64,000 nt of DNA from Fulvia fulva. Its lineage: Eukaryota; Ascomycota; Dothideomycetes; Mycosphaerellales; Mycosphaerellaceae. A model generated the notes under the pieces. That model saw only the letters and a list, made by a program, of their open reading frames with translations. It did not search any database and was not told where the DNA came from. The translations under genes were made by a program, and so were the position numbers. Below are positions 1-10,269 of the stretch, piece by piece. Location: positions 496,001-560,000 of the forward strand of contig NC_063016.1 of assembly GCF_020509005.1 (NCBI RefSeq). The letters run 5' to 3'. The stretch's first letter is position 1, and every line of letters begins with the position of its first letter.

Positions 1-2713
1 ACTGATGAGGCAGAACCGGCGCTAGGTACTTCTTCCCCTTACGATCCGCCTTCTCACTGACGATGACATTGGCCAGCCTAGCATCTTTTCGATCGGCTTG
101 CTTGACGCCATCGAGCTTTGTCTTCCACAAGGGGTTGTGGGCGGCTTTCTTGTTGGCTTTGCGGATTGAGCGAGACAGGCCGTCGCCGGTCCAGGAGCCC
201 CAGCCGGGGAGGTGGGTTGAGACTTCCTTTTCGTCTTCGGAGGCGATTTGGTCGGCTTTTTCGGCTTCGAAGGCGGCTTGGACGTCGTCTCCGGCGAATG
301 CGCGCTGTTGGATGGAGAGTTGTTGCTCTTTGGCGGTGAGGATAGGGTTCGATGGCTCTTCTTCCTCGGCATCGCTGTCGCCATCGTTCTTGTAAGTCAC
401 GGTCGTCCAGCCATATGTGTTGCCTGATGTGCTTGCTGAGGTAGGCTGGGGCTCGGCTGCTGCTTTGCCTTTGCTCGGCGCCGCTGGAGATATTGGGTCT
501 GCGTTCGTGATGATGATGCTATCATCATTGGTCGACCTTGGTTTCTTTGACTTGTTCTTCGGGGCTTGCAACCAAGCATTCGTCGCGCTGGAAGGTTGTT
601 GCTTGGCCTCGTCCTCTTTCAGTAGACCTTTTGCTAAAGGTCCACTAGCCGCATTGGCTTTCTTGAGGGTACCTTTCGGTGTAGTCTTCTCAGCAGTCTT
701 TGGCTGTTCTGTCACGATCCTGGCTTCGTCATCATCGTCCTCATCTGAGCCTTCAGGTGCCTCGAACTCAAGCCTCTGCTCCTTCGGAACCGGCTTGTTC
801 TCTTTCGACTGGGGTCCAAAGATGGCACGACCCAGATCTTGGCCTTCGGCATCACTCTCTTCTTCATCGCCGTCGGCGACAGCGAGCTCTCTTCGAAGGC
901 GCTCGACGTCCTCATCGTTCGCTTTTCGTTTTCGTTCCTCAGCATTGCGCATGAACTTGAGCGCAGACAAGCCTTTCTTCTCGGCAGCGCTGTCCTTTGC
1001 CGAAGCCAGTTGACGCAGGACATCCGCTTCGTCGTCATCTTCGTCTTCGTCCGCAGACGGAAGACTGCCATCTTCGTCAGACGAAACATCTTGCCCAGCC
1101 ATGCGCTTCTTGAGCTCTTCATTGCGCCTAGCCTGCTCAACAACACCATCTCTTGCACCTTCATCCCAAGCAGTTCTGTTGGTCTGCTTGAGCGTTTTCG
1201 CCCACTTCGAATCTTTGTGCTTCGTACCCATTCGCGCTTCTGCTCTCTTGCGATCGAATTGCTCTTCGGCAGTCTCGTCCATTCCACTCATACCCATACC
1301 CTCAAGTTCCAGCCGCTCTTGTTCAGCTTGGCGCTCTCTCTCCTTGCGATGAACACGTCTGTAGCTCTTGCTTTTGATCTTTGCAATGCGCTTCGCCTTG
1401 ATCTCCTCTCTGAACAGAAGCTCTCGCTGTCTGCGCAATTCAGCTCGCCTAGCCATGACCTCTTCGACAGGCATCTTCTTTTCCGCGAGACCCTCCGCCT
1501 TGAGCAATGCAGACTCTTCGCCTCCCAGATGATCACCATCTTGATCCTGCTTCGCAGCCAAGCCCGACTCCTCCATGATCCGCTGGATGCTCTCCTCGAG
1601 CTCAGTCTGCGGCTTCTGCTGTGTTGCTGGCTGGAACTTCTCTCTGCCCAAAGTAACTCCCTGATCTGCGGGATCTTGTAATGGAAAGCTCAAGTGCTCT
1701 GCTCGGCGATTCCTTGTGACAGTGTCTCGCCACTTATCGAGCTCTTGCTTTGCCTTCTCTGTTGCAATCTCGCGATCAATGCGATCCTGTTGCCGCTTGG
1801 GTAGGGGTGCAGCGATCGGTCCTGTCTTCACCTGCTTCTTCTTGCCCTTGGTTGTCGTCTTCTCTGGAGCCAGACCGATGTCCTCCATGAAGTCGTCCAA
1901 GGTTACATCTTCAAGAGGTTCAACGGCGGGAGCCTCACGACTCGATCCGCTCATAGCCTCTATCCGATCTCGCATGCGTGCTACTCGCTCCTCGTCGGCC
2001 ATATCGTCGTCTTCTTCCTCTGACTCTTCCTCCGATTCTTCATCGTCTCCTGCGCTTACGTCGTCCGATTCTTCACCGTCATCATCCTCGCCACCATCCA
2101 TATCCTCATCTTCATTATCCAGCATTGCAGCCAAATCGACCGCATCGTCTCCAAACCCAAGTCCTTCGTCGTCCTCGCTTTCGCCATCGTCATCTTCGCT
2201 TTCCTCTCTCTCGTTCAAGTCTAGTTTCCTCGACGATGCGCTGGGTGTAGGCTTCTTCTTCGACTTGGTTTTTTTGCTAGAGGATCCTCGGAAAGTGAAG
2301 CCTTGCTGGAACTCGTCATCTGACTCCCCAAAAGCCTCGTCGGAGTCCAGATCGCTTTCGTCGTCGTCCTCGGCAATAGCACCCATGGTCCACTCATTGC
2401 CTGAACTGTCGCTGCCATAGCCGAGGTTGTCGTCCTGGCCAGTCGCACGTCGCTGCTTTGGCTTCCGAGTCCTCTGATCCAAATCCTCCTCTACATCTAC
2501 TAGCTCGTCTTCCTCCTCGTCATCCTCCGCCCTTCGTCTCTTCTGTCGCGGCTCGTCATCTATGTCTTCACCAAGTCGATGCTTCGGGATAAGGCGCTTT
2601 TCAGTGATCTGTTTCTGTGCAGCGGAATATGCGTCGAATGATCGCTTCTTGTTTTTATTGCGCGCAGTCTTCGGTGCCGCTGCAGTGTTCGATCGTGCGA
2701 CTCGACCCGGCAT
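1..2713 (-). CDS. UTP14: U3 snoRNP / SSU processome protein Utp14 (3' end outside window)
   Basis: Utp14 is a nucleolar component of the small-subunit processome; it activates the helicase Dhr1 and is needed for 18S rRNA maturation. The reading frame is open from an ATG at 2713 to the left edge, giving 904 codons without an intron. Visible signs are a basic N-terminus, several Asp/Glu/Ser-rich acidic stretches (about residues 55-240), the Utp14 signature GNEWTMG (about residue 100), a Lys/Arg-rich middle with YRRVHRKERERQAEQERLE, and near the edge GWGSWTGDGLS and KKYLAPVLPH. The last two are the conserved C-terminal blocks of the family, so only some tens of residues should be missing. It is transcribed away from the mL41 gene across a short shared promoter. 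Identity is confident from motif order; the exact C-terminus cannot be seen. Confidence 0.93.
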   Translation of the reverse strand, partial: MPGRVARSNTAAAPKTARNKNKKRSFDAYSAAQKQITEKRLIPKHRLGEDIDDEPRQKRRRAEDDEEEDELVDVEEDLDQRTRKPKQRRATGQDDNLGYGSDSSGNEWTMGAIAEDDDESDLDSDEAFGESDDEFQQGFTFRGSSSKKTKSKKKPTPSASSRKLDLNEREESEDDDGESEDDEGLGFGDDAVDLAAMLDNEDEDMDGGEDDDGEESDDVSAGDDEESEEESEEEDDDMADEERVARMRDRIEAMSGSSREAPAVEPLEDVTLDDFMEDIGLAPEKTTTKGKKKQVKTGPIAAPLPKRQQDRIDREIATEKAKQELDKWRDTVTRNRRAEHLSFPLQDPADQGVTLGREKFQPATQQKPQTELEESIQRIMEESGLAAKQDQDGDHLGGEESALLKAEGLAEKKMPVEEVMARRAELRRQRELLFREEIKAKRIAKIKSKSYRRVHRKERERQAEQERLELEGMGMSGMDETAEEQFDRKRAEARMGTKHKDSKWAKTLKQTNRTAWDEGARDGVVEQARRNEELKKRMAGQDVSSDEDGSLPSADEDEDDDEADVLRQLASAKDSAAEKKGLSALKFMRNAEERKRKANDEDVERLRRELAVADGDEEESDAEGQDLGRAIFGPQSKENKPVPKEQRLEFEAPEGSDEDDDDEARIVTEQPKTAEKTTPKGTLKKANAASGPLAKGLLKEDEAKQQPSSATNAWLQAPKNKSKKPRSTNDDSIIITNADPISPAAPSKGKAAAEPQPTSASTSGNTYGWTTVTYKNDGDSDAEEEEPSNPILTAKEQQLSIQQRAFAGDDVQAAFEAEKADQIASEDEKEVSTHLPGWGSWTGDGLSRSIRKANKKAAHNPLWKTKLDGVKQADRKDARLANVIVSEKADRKGKKYLAPVLPHQ

Positions 2714-2927
2714 GATCGTAGACTCGTGTATGTACAGATGCTGATGCTCGTGCTTACTCTCAAATTTCTGGAGGCAACTTCCGAAATCTTGGCTTTCGAG
2801 CTTGAAGCTGCCGATCGCTGGTCTGTGCTCATCCCCGAGATCTCCGTCGACATGAACATTGACATCGAGAGCCTCCACCATTTGCCATTGTGGTACCGTG
2901 TCGTGACAAGTCGACCAACACATCAAG
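2714..2927. promoter_or_regulatory. Bidirectional promoter between UTP14 and mL41
   Basis: Only 214 bp separate the UTP14 start codon (minus strand, 2713) from the mL41 start codon (plus strand, 2928), so both core promoters and both 5' leaders must lie here. I see no clear TATA box. The pairing couples a cytosolic ribosome assembly factor with a mitochondrial ribosomal protein, which would suit common growth control; that link is inference from position only. Confidence 0.6.
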
Positions 2928-3299
2928 ATGCAGCCAACACCGATCCTACAACGCGCCATCAGGCGACTTGCGCTCACGACGAAGCAAGGACCGCACAACT
3001 ACTACAAGGGTAACCGCGTGGGAGCAATGGGAAGGCATACAAAGTGGGGAGGATACGTTATGGACTGGAAGAAGGTCCGCACATATGTCTGCCCGGATCT
3101 GTCAGAGTTCAACGTAAGAGATACATATCATGTACTCAGCATGTGATGCAGTATGGTCGCTAACGATAGGCAGCTTACACCATTTGTCGCAAAACGAATC
3201 GAACCTCGACGAGACAACTTTTCGCATACTGAGACTGGCAGCCCCATGGATCCGAAGGAGTACATCAGGAAGTGGAAGGAAGAGGGTGGGAACATGTGA
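2928..3299 (+). CDS. MRPL27: Mitochondrial large-subunit ribosomal protein mL41 (MRPL27 type), 2 exons
   Basis: Structural protein of the mitochondrial 54S/39S ribosomal subunit. Exons are 2928-3113 and 3174-3299, with a 60-nt intron (donor GTAAGA, branch site GCTAACG near 3160, acceptor CAG at 3171-3173). Splicing is in phase 0 and gives 103 residues. The N-terminus is short, basic and leader-like; it is followed by NYYKGNRVGAMGRHTKWGGY and DWKKVRTYVCPDL, then LTPFVAKRIEP, the conserved core of mL41/YmL27. The length agrees with the fungal family. The start was chosen as the first ATG that gives an import-like basic N-terminus. It is transcribed divergently from UTP14. Confidence 0.92.
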
Positions 3300-3542
3300 T
3301 GAGGATGAGTCAGAGATAAGAATATAATCACTCCAAGCAAGGCAGAACGACCCTCATATTGTCTACGCCCACAGCCCTGAATCGCTCTTGCTCAGAGTAC
3401 ACTCGATGAGGGCCGAGGAATACCTGAATGACCAACGTCGTGGAAGCAAAGCCGCATAGAACATGGTCTCTTTCCAGCTACCGGACATACTCGGATGCGA
3501 AGGACGCGGCGGCAATATCAGGAGAAGATGGTATTGGAGTAA

Positions 3543-3566
3543 AGAGAGACAGAGAGAGAGAGAGAG
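3543..3566. repeat. (GA)n microsatellite
   Basis: A simple run of AG/GA dinucleotides, interrupted once by a C. It lies in the spacer between the mL41 stop codon and the F-box-like gene. Apart from this repeat and a CA-rich stretch at 3690-3790 that looks like a 5' leader, the 3300-3810 spacer shows nothing recognisable. Confidence 0.8.
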
Positions 3567-3844
3567 CTCAAATCAGCTACAGTGAAGGCGGCAGGATCTG
3601 AAGCAGAACGATGTAACGCTGCTAGTGAGAGTGAACGTCAAGTATTTAACAGCCTCACTTCTCTCGACAAAAGGATTGCTCTTTTCTCATCCACCACACG
3701 CTCCACAATCCGCCAACAGCTCCTTGACTACCAACTACTCGCCGACCAACCACATCTACAACAGCAGCAACACAAATCATTCAAGCACTAGGCCGTGAAA
3801 GACGCCTCGAATGACTCCAGCAACCAGGTACGCAACGCAAGATA

Positions 3845-4369
3845 ATGACCCGCCACCCACTTACCAGTGAACAGTCATTCGGCCTCCTCGACCTCGCCCC
3901 AGAAATCTGGTCGACAATCGGCAAACTAGCCGTCGACGACCACCCACGACCGCACGAGCTCTTCCATCCCTATCGCGGCCGAGGAGCACCCCATCAGCCA
4001 CCCATCACCAGAGTCTGCCGCATCCTACGCGGCGAACTCTTACCATACTTCTACCGTACTTGGGGTTCGCACATGATCCACTGGGGCAACGCCGGAAGCA
4101 CTGGACGATGGCTTCGAGCAATAGGGGTCGAGAATAGACGCCACGTGAGAGGCGCTTTCTTCCTAGCGAGCTCGGCGCACGAGGCTGTTCACGGGAAGAA
4201 AGATCTCCAGAGAAGACTCAAGAGAACATGGGCGTTTGATTTGAGGGTACAGGCGAATGACAGCGCCAGTCGGGATAGTAGTGATCGCGTGATTTATTAC
4301 GATATCGCGTTCATCGGATGGCCGTGGCAGTGGCAAGACCCGTGTGGTGTAGATGGACGGCTTGAGTGA
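3845..4369 (+). CDS. F-box-like protein, fungus-specific, function unknown
   Basis: A 174-codon frame beginning MTRHPLTSEQSFGLLDLAPE. The block LLDLAPEIWSTIGKLAVDD looks like the short F-box-like start (LLxLPxEIW) of many uncharacterised Pezizomycotina proteins, followed by ITRVCRILRGELLPYFY, usual for that group. An alternative start exists: ATG at 3811 with a 40-nt intron (3828-3867) gives MTPATSEQSFGLL in frame, which drops the odd MTRHPL leader. The C-terminus ends abruptly after WPWQWQDPCGVDG. A second open frame (4353-4763), shifted by one base and beginning just after a stop, follows directly. The gene may therefore be truncated by a frameshift, or have an intron I could not place. If intact it could act as a substrate adaptor, but no LRR or WD repeats are visible. 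Confidence 0.6.
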   Translation: MTRHPLTSEQSFGLLDLAPEIWSTIGKLAVDDHPRPHELFHPYRGRGAPHQPPITRVCRILRGELLPYFYRTWGSHMIHWGNAGSTGRWLRAIGVENRRHVRGAFFLASSAHEAVHGKKDLQRRLKRTWAFDLRVQANDSASRDSSDRVIYYDIAFIGWPWQWQDPCGVDGRLE

Positions 4370-4836
4370 TATGGAGTTGGTTGGCTTGGTGTTGAGCATG
4401 TTACGACTTTATGCCGACTCACTCGCTATCTTGCACATGGTTGAGGCAGATATTGGCACGAGCAGGAGCCTTTCGAGTTTCATCATTAGTAGATGCGTTG
4501 AGGATATTCACAAGACTGGGACGATTCGGAACTCGATGGGACAGCTCCATACGAGGGACTGGCGGGGCTCAGTGATCATGGCGTGTCATTATGTGATCTG
4601 GTATCACACTCATGTAAAGAGAAGCACTGTGGCAAACTGCTTCATTCAAATGAGGAGAGGGCTTTGTGAGCACAGCTGCGACACTGTAGTTCTCGGTACT
4701 ATGCCGTATCATCTACCTGCGCTCTCTGCGGCTGATGTCTTCCATCATCTCCTGTCATTCTGATGACCGGTGTCATGCCTGTATGCGCTTCAGCACCTTG
4801 GTCATGTCTCATGTTCTCCCGTCTTTCTACACCCGC
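4370..4836. other. Spacer between F-box-like gene and E2/F-box gene
   Basis: Contains an open frame (4353-4763, plus strand) without recognisable domains, which may be the displaced C-terminus of the preceding gene. It also contains the 3' untranslated region of the minus-strand E2/F-box gene. Nothing else is recognisable. Confidence 0.4.
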
Positions 4837-6858
4837 CTAGTATCTTCCACGTCCGCCTCCACGGCCTCCTCTGCCACCACCGCCTCGACCACCACCCTGT
4901 CCGCCACCACGACCAGCGAAGAAGCTGAACCGACCAAGTCGCGGCTCCTGTGCTCTCATACCCTCCGGACGCTCCACCTGCGGCTCCTTCTTCTGACGGT
5001 AGTACAGCGCCTCTGGCTGAGTGAGCGCCCACTTGCTGTACCCCTTGTCCATACTCGCCTTGACAGTATCGCGCAAGAAAGTGGTAAAGTTCGACGCAGA
5101 TGGAGGTCGGATCCCCATATTTGTCAAGAAGTTCGGGAAGTCATTCACCTTCTGGATCTCCTGGACACGCTTCGCAAGGACCGCAGCAGCACCATTTGGC
5201 GGTGCACCATGTCGATCGAAGAGCGCGGTGCGGAGCTCGGCAAGGTTGAGCTTCTTGATAGTGCCGTCCTTCTGCTTCTCGTGGCGGACGGTGTGGACCA
5301 CCTTGCGCATCAGGTTAAGGAACATGATGAGGCGGTAGCTGGTCTTGCTGGCTTCGAAGGTCTTGGCGAGACGGTACATCGAGATGGTAGACGTCTCCAT
5401 GAAGCTCAGCTCGACCATGCCGCGACCCTTGGGTTCAGGCTCGAGCATCCAGACCACGTTGCGGGTGATGGCCTCCTTGATGATAGCACGATTGAGCTCC
5501 TCAGAATCTTCGGCGTCGCTGATGAGGGTCATGATCAAGAGGTAGCCGAGATTTGGACAGTCCTGTTTGCCGCAGCGACCTGCCAGAAAGTTCTTGATAG
5601 CGTCGTTGGCGCGGGTGGCCCAGAGGTTGCGTTCTGTAGCGAGGCAGACAAGCAGGTGGAAGAGGTGAAAGTAGCTCTCGATCGCCTTTTCTGAAGCATG
5701 TGTCAAGGTCGATTTGGGTGCTTCTCCGTCACCGAAGAGGCGAACGCGAGGCTGTTCATAGTCTCCAGCAGTGTGTGAGAGGCGCACGACGATGTCGTTC
5801 ATGAAAGCATAGATGACATTGTCGAGTGTTCCGTTGATGTTCTTTGCTTTCGCGATCGCCTGGAGTCTCTCGTCCACCTCTCCACGCACACGGTTCCAGT
5901 GGCTGTGTGCAAGAGGAAGTGGTAGCCAGTAGTCGAAGCGAAGGCCTTGTATCGACTGACGCACTCCATGTTGTTCGTAAGCCATGCGCGAGAGGATGTC
6001 GAACTCAGAGGCGATGGGTTGACCTTGACGGGTGTGATCGATGGTGACGCCGATGCCCAAGTCGAGCTCCTGGTAGCCCTGCTTGAAGGTGAAGCACTGC
6101 AGCTCTCGATTGCGCATGATGTTGTAAGCGCGCATCAAACGACCAAAGCCGTTCCATGCTCGAGCCGCCAGAAGGAGTGATTGCTCGTCAAGGCGATCGC
6201 AGAAAAGGAGGAGGATGTCAGGTGGTAGGTTGACCAGGAAGAGCGTCTGTTCTTTCTTCTTCTCTGCTGGCTCGTCGTTCGCACCCTCCGGCTCGATCCC
6301 CGCCACGGCAGCGATCTCGGTAGTAGCATGATCCGCGTCGTCCTGTGGTGGCGTGCTGTTGGGTTGGGGACTCGCGTCATGCCCAAAGCCACACTGGTCG
6401 CACTTGAAGTTGTCCTCCTCCTCACGTCGACGGTAGGGATCGCTCTTCCACCCGCCCGCTTGCCACTGCTTCCGATCCACGATTCCGCCGTTCTCACCAT
6501 ACATCTGCTCCACATGGTCGCTGGCGAAGAAGCTCAGCATCTGTATGCAGATTCCCTTCAGTGAGTAAGCAGGTGTGTAAGCTTCTCTGTCATCCAGGAT
6601 GTTGATGCAAATGAAGTCGTCGAAGACATTCGGGTGAGTGACTGCGCTCTCGATCCTGATACGAGGTGGGCTGAGTGGGTAGGATGCTGGAAAGTGTATT
6701 GTGAGGTGAAGTGGCGGTTCGCCTTCTGGAGAGAGCACCAGGCATGCTTTGGTGAGCTGGTCATTTTGGAGGTGGACGGCGATACCTGGGTATGGGCTCT
6801 CTTGGATCTCGCGGATATCTTGCAGGAGACGCTTCCGGAGCGCAGGTGTGTCGGCCAT
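4837..6858 (-). CDS. UBC (E2)-fold protein fused to an F-box and an RGG tail
   Basis: Intronless, 673 residues. Residues about 5-115 form a ubiquitin-conjugating (UBC) fold: FPASYPLSPPRIRIES, then HPN (75-77) and ICINIL with a cysteine at about 84 in the usual E2 active-site position, so it may be catalytically competent. A CxxC pair (153/156) follows. Residues about 195-235 (FLVNLPPDILLLFCDRL) are F-box-like, consistent with Skp1 binding. A long conserved-looking helical region comes next. The last about 35 residues are a GGRGG/RGG repeat, typical of RNA-binding or arginine-methylated tails. An E2 joined to an F-box would bring a conjugating domain to an SCF-like scaffold in one chain; that role is inference. 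Related UBC/F-box proteins occur in other ascomycetes, but I know of no characterised function. The start at 6858 begins directly with the UBC helix. Confidence 0.85.
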   Translation of the reverse strand: MADTPALRKRLLQDIREIQESPYPGIAVHLQNDQLTKACLVLSPEGEPPLHLTIHFPASYPLSPPRIRIESAVTHPNVFDDFICINILDDREAYTPAYSLKGICIQMLSFFASDHVEQMYGENGGIVDRKQWQAGGWKSDPYRRREEEDNFKCDQCGFGHDASPQPNSTPPQDDADHATTEIAAVAGIEPEGANDEPAEKKKEQTLFLVNLPPDILLLFCDRLDEQSLLLAARAWNGFGRLMRAYNIMRNRELQCFTFKQGYQELDLGIGVTIDHTRQGQPIASEFDILSRMAYEQHGVRQSIQGLRFDYWLPLPLAHSHWNRVRGEVDERLQAIAKAKNINGTLDNVIYAFMNDIVVRLSHTAGDYEQPRVRLFGDGEAPKSTLTHASEKAIESYFHLFHLLVCLATERNLWATRANDAIKNFLAGRCGKQDCPNLGYLLIMTLISDAEDSEELNRAIIKEAITRNVVWMLEPEPKGRGMVELSFMETSTISMYRLAKTFEASKTSYRLIMFLNLMRKVVHTVRHEKQKDGTIKKLNLAELRTALFDRHGAPPNGAAAVLAKRVQEIQKVNDFPNFLTNMGIRPPSASNFTTFLRDTVKASMDKGYSKWALTQPEALYYRQKKEPQVERPEGMRAQEPRLGRFSFFAGRGGGQGGGRGGGGRGGRGGGRGRY

Positions 6859-9800
6859 CTCTGCGGTGTGTGATGTGGTGGTGGGTTACACAGCAGTACC
6901 GGTTGGCGCGGTTTTATGTGCGACGAGGTGGTCAGGCGGTGGTTGTGTCGCGTGCCGTTCAGCAGTTTCGGAGTTGATCTGTCATTGTTTGAAAGTGTTG
7001 GCCGTCATGCGCAGTCACTTTGGAGGTGCTGGCGCAAACGCGGGAAGCTGCGCAGTGAGTGCAAGCATTTTATGCAAGAAGCCGTCCGGTGAAGCAGACG
7101 CGCTCGAAAGCGGTCGCTGTCTTCTTTCGCTCAATGACTCCAACCAAACCCGCCTGTGACAAGAGAAGAGTGAATTGAGGTAGATGCACGCCGGACGTCT
7201 GTCTCGACGACATAGTCGGCATCATCGTCGTCGATGTGGCGTTTCACCACGAGCGCATGTGCCCAGATAGATAGATGAGTCTCACAGCTCTTGTTCATTC
7301 ATGGCCAATGTTTGCACTGTTGTACATGAGCGTCGTTTCTTCGCAATGGCCACCGTCGTGTCCACGCATGTCTGTCGAGATCGCTTCAAAACCAGGTTCC
7401 AAGCAGACTCGTGACTATCCCTTATGGCGGTACATGTGCCCCAGGCAGGAGACATGCCATTGCTTGAAGCGATATGTGTGTGCTCTACAGTCATCGGCAG
7501 CCAACGATCACGTTTTGCACTCATGTGTGTACCTTCAAGAGAACTCGAGGGTCGTACCTGATCGGTCTCGGAGGGTGCCCTTGCATCTCAGTGGTACGTG
7601 TAAAGCAAAAGCACCTTCTCAGATACCGGTAGGTATGTCGGGAACTAGAGGTCATTTGCGCAGATCAAAGATCAAAGATCCATATGTGAAAGTCGGTGGG
7701 ATCTTTTTGATGGCAAGACAAAGCACCGACGTCCTTACCACCTGCATATGCGATCCACTTCGACCACCCGACTCGTCCGACCACTATGGATCATACCGGC
7801 GAGATGAGCGGATCCTCAAATCTGGTGTCACCTGTCGATATGGTGGCTGTGCGGCGCGCTCCACAACACCGGCCAGAAGCTGTGGGTTTATTACCACATG
7901 AAGTTGCGGCATACTTGGATGCGCCAGCCAAGGCGTCTCTCAATGTGTAGCTGCTCCTGTGTTACAGGCCGCCCAGGCGTTCATACTGTATGGCAGGTCT
8001 GCCAAGGAGATAACGTCAGGTCCAGATTTACCACGCGATAAAGCAGGCTTCGTGTCTGTTGTGCGCCACTCAGCCAAAGCCTTCGCGAGCATCACAGTCC
8101 GATCTAGTGCTTTGCTTGAAGTGAGGAAGGTCGAAGGCAACATTACCTCTACGACTCAGTAGGACCGGCTGAAGGTCCTTGAAACACGCCGACCATGCTG
8201 AAGCCTCCACGGGATCTCTGATCCGGATGTCACTCCCCTTTCGAGGTCATGGTAGCGCAGTGGCCAGACAAGTCTTGGAGCTTCATGGCAGGTAGGCAGG
8301 TCTTAGTGTGATATTCCTCTAACATGTGCTTAGGCCTGCTCAGGATGTCGGCAAAGGTGGGCCTCGCTTGGAACAGACTGAACCGCCAGAGAGGCCAGAT
8401 GCTCTGCGTGATGAGTGATCCGAAGCCCTCGCGCCTCCGCGTGTTGCTTAGCCTAAGTCCAGGAGGGCAAGGCCTGCCATATGGCCAGCTTGTTGGCATC
8501 AAGAGCTTCGACGGTCCTGAGATTCCGTTGAACCGTCTCCATAACTTTGCGGATCCGTCGTCATGGAGTACGTAGCAGGTGGGACCGAGCCCAAGATCCG
8601 GTGAGCGCTCTCCCTTCGCGAAGCTGCAAGGAAGTGCAACGATGCATTGATTAGCACAGCCATTGTGTACCTCATTGACACTGCGAGGTGAAGCTAACAG
8701 AAGATTTTGATATCCCGTGACAGAGTGAGGACGCGTGATGACATGAAACACGCACACACATTGGGCAGCAACGAACAAAAGTGGCAAAGCCCTATGCTTC
8801 GTCCATTCACAGTTGCAGAACCTCCTGCAGAGCTCAACCGCAACATGAGCTGTGCACGTGTTGCCCCGACGTGATCTTCAATCTTGTCCGTACGGGTTCA
8901 GCCGGTGAACGCCTTCTCAGCTCGGCGCGGCACTTTGGTCCTGAAACTCGCGCTCAAAAGGAAGGTATCTCCTGGTGTCCGAGGTATACACGAAACTCGA
9001 AGGATATGTTGCTGCCCAGCGGCTGCACTTCCTGGGAATGATGTTTGTTAAGGGTGTCCTTCGTTTTGACAGCTTTGTGCTACAGCCGTTGATACTGGAA
9101 ACCGTGTTCGATAGAGAGAGGTAGTAGTATTGATTAATGTAGTCGTTTGATACTGATTAATCCGCCTGATGAGATAAGCAGATCTGTCGACTGCGAAAGC
9201 GTGATGACTGGCAAACATCTTGTGCCGTACCGACGGCAAGCCTGGTGTTTACTCATCGGCAGGCGAGAAGGCCATGCATCTGAAACTGTCGCTGGTGCGT
9301 CGCACAGTCGTAGTCGAGTCACCTGGGCGAGAGCATGCTTCCAGTTGAGTAGTCTTCCAGCAGAAGTTGTGATTGGTACAAGCTGTCCCGACTTGGTCCT
9401 GGTGATCTTTGGGCACCAGCCATAAGAGCAGCAAACATGTTTTCCAACATCACAAGTTCCACAATGGCAGCATCTGGGCAGGTCATTCGACCCCGTCGAT
9501 AGGATCCAGCAATGGCCATTGCGCTCATGTTTGCAGCGGCTCCATATTCTGGTCCTGTGCTGACATCTGCAGGTAGCCATTGCCAGGGGTGCCAGCCCAG
9601 TGTAGCACATTGTTGTCGCATCACGGGATGTGCAGCCATCCGTTGCTGTCCTTTCGTCATGTCTCGGACAGAAAGCATACCATTATCCGCCCCGGTGGCA
9701 CCATCAATCCACTCTCGCTGATCAAGCTGCGGTCCGCGACGTAGAGCTTTGTCGCTTGAAAGTGTCAATCACAGCATGCGACAGAGGACTGCATGGTGGT

Positions 9801-9879
9801 TCTATCATTTGTATTGCGGGGCCATCCTAGTCCGCTCCGTTGATCGCCGGTATCGACAATGGGCGGGCATCTTGAGCAG
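6859..9879. other. 3-kb gene-poor interval
   Basis: No reading frame here has recognisable domains, convincing codon bias or splice-linked continuity. The longest frames (7275-7901 plus; 8230-8787 minus) look random and overlap frames on the other strand. There is a short direct repeat of GATCAAA around 7663-7680. The interval is not AT-rich, so it is not obviously RIP-degraded transposon DNA. Confidence 0.5.
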
Positions 9880-10249
9880 CTACCTCGAAGAGCTTGCTGA
9901 AGCGTTCGATGGCTTGTTTTCTCTCTTACTCGGCAGCGTCGAAGCCTTCTTCCTGAGTTTTGGGAGACTGTATAACTTCGGCGCTTCCCTGCAGTCGCCT
10001 ACACATAACAGTCAGAGATCGTGCAGTCACTGGGCATGTATTTAAAAGTCCTTACCGCACTTCTCGTCCAATCGATACTCCACTGCGACGACGTTCGCCG
10101 GACAACGTCGATGTGACTCCTGATACTTGATACCTAGCGTTTGTTAGCGACCGAACTTCAAGCCGTAAGAACGTGATTGACCAACACCAGGCGCGCACAG
10201 TGTACCGCAGGTGGCCACATGCGTACTCGACTTTGGTGTATTCGCACAT
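9880..10249 (-). CDS. Small cysteine/histidine-rich fungal protein, 3 exons
   Basis: Exons on the minus strand are 10249-10186, 10133-10056 and 9998-9880. Introns are 52 and 57 nt (the first with GCTAAC before the TAG acceptor). Reading is continuous, giving 86 residues. The start is MCEYTKVEYACGHLRYTVRA, then WCIKYQESHRRCPANVV, AVEYRLDEKCGDC and a basic Ser/Lys-rich tail. I recognise the pattern (CxYTxVEYxCGHLRYTVRAWC...RCPxNVVAVEYRLxEKCGDC) as a recurrent small protein of unknown function in Dothideomycetes. Six or seven Cys plus His could bind zinc. There is no signal peptide. The gene is invisible as a single open frame and was found only by joining splice sites. It stands alone in a gene-poor region, with a 20-bp tandem duplication just upstream of its ATG. 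Confidence 0.75.
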
Positions 10250-10269
10250 ATCGACAAGCTGACAAGACC

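Noticed and set aside
7275..7901. 208-codon plus-strand frame starting with a hydrophobic stretch
   Set aside because: The hydrophobic start is not a clean signal peptide and the rest has no pattern or family resemblance.
8230..8787. 185-codon minus-strand frame
   Set aside because: Random-looking composition, no domain, no splice-linked extension, and overlapping frames of similar quality on the other strand.
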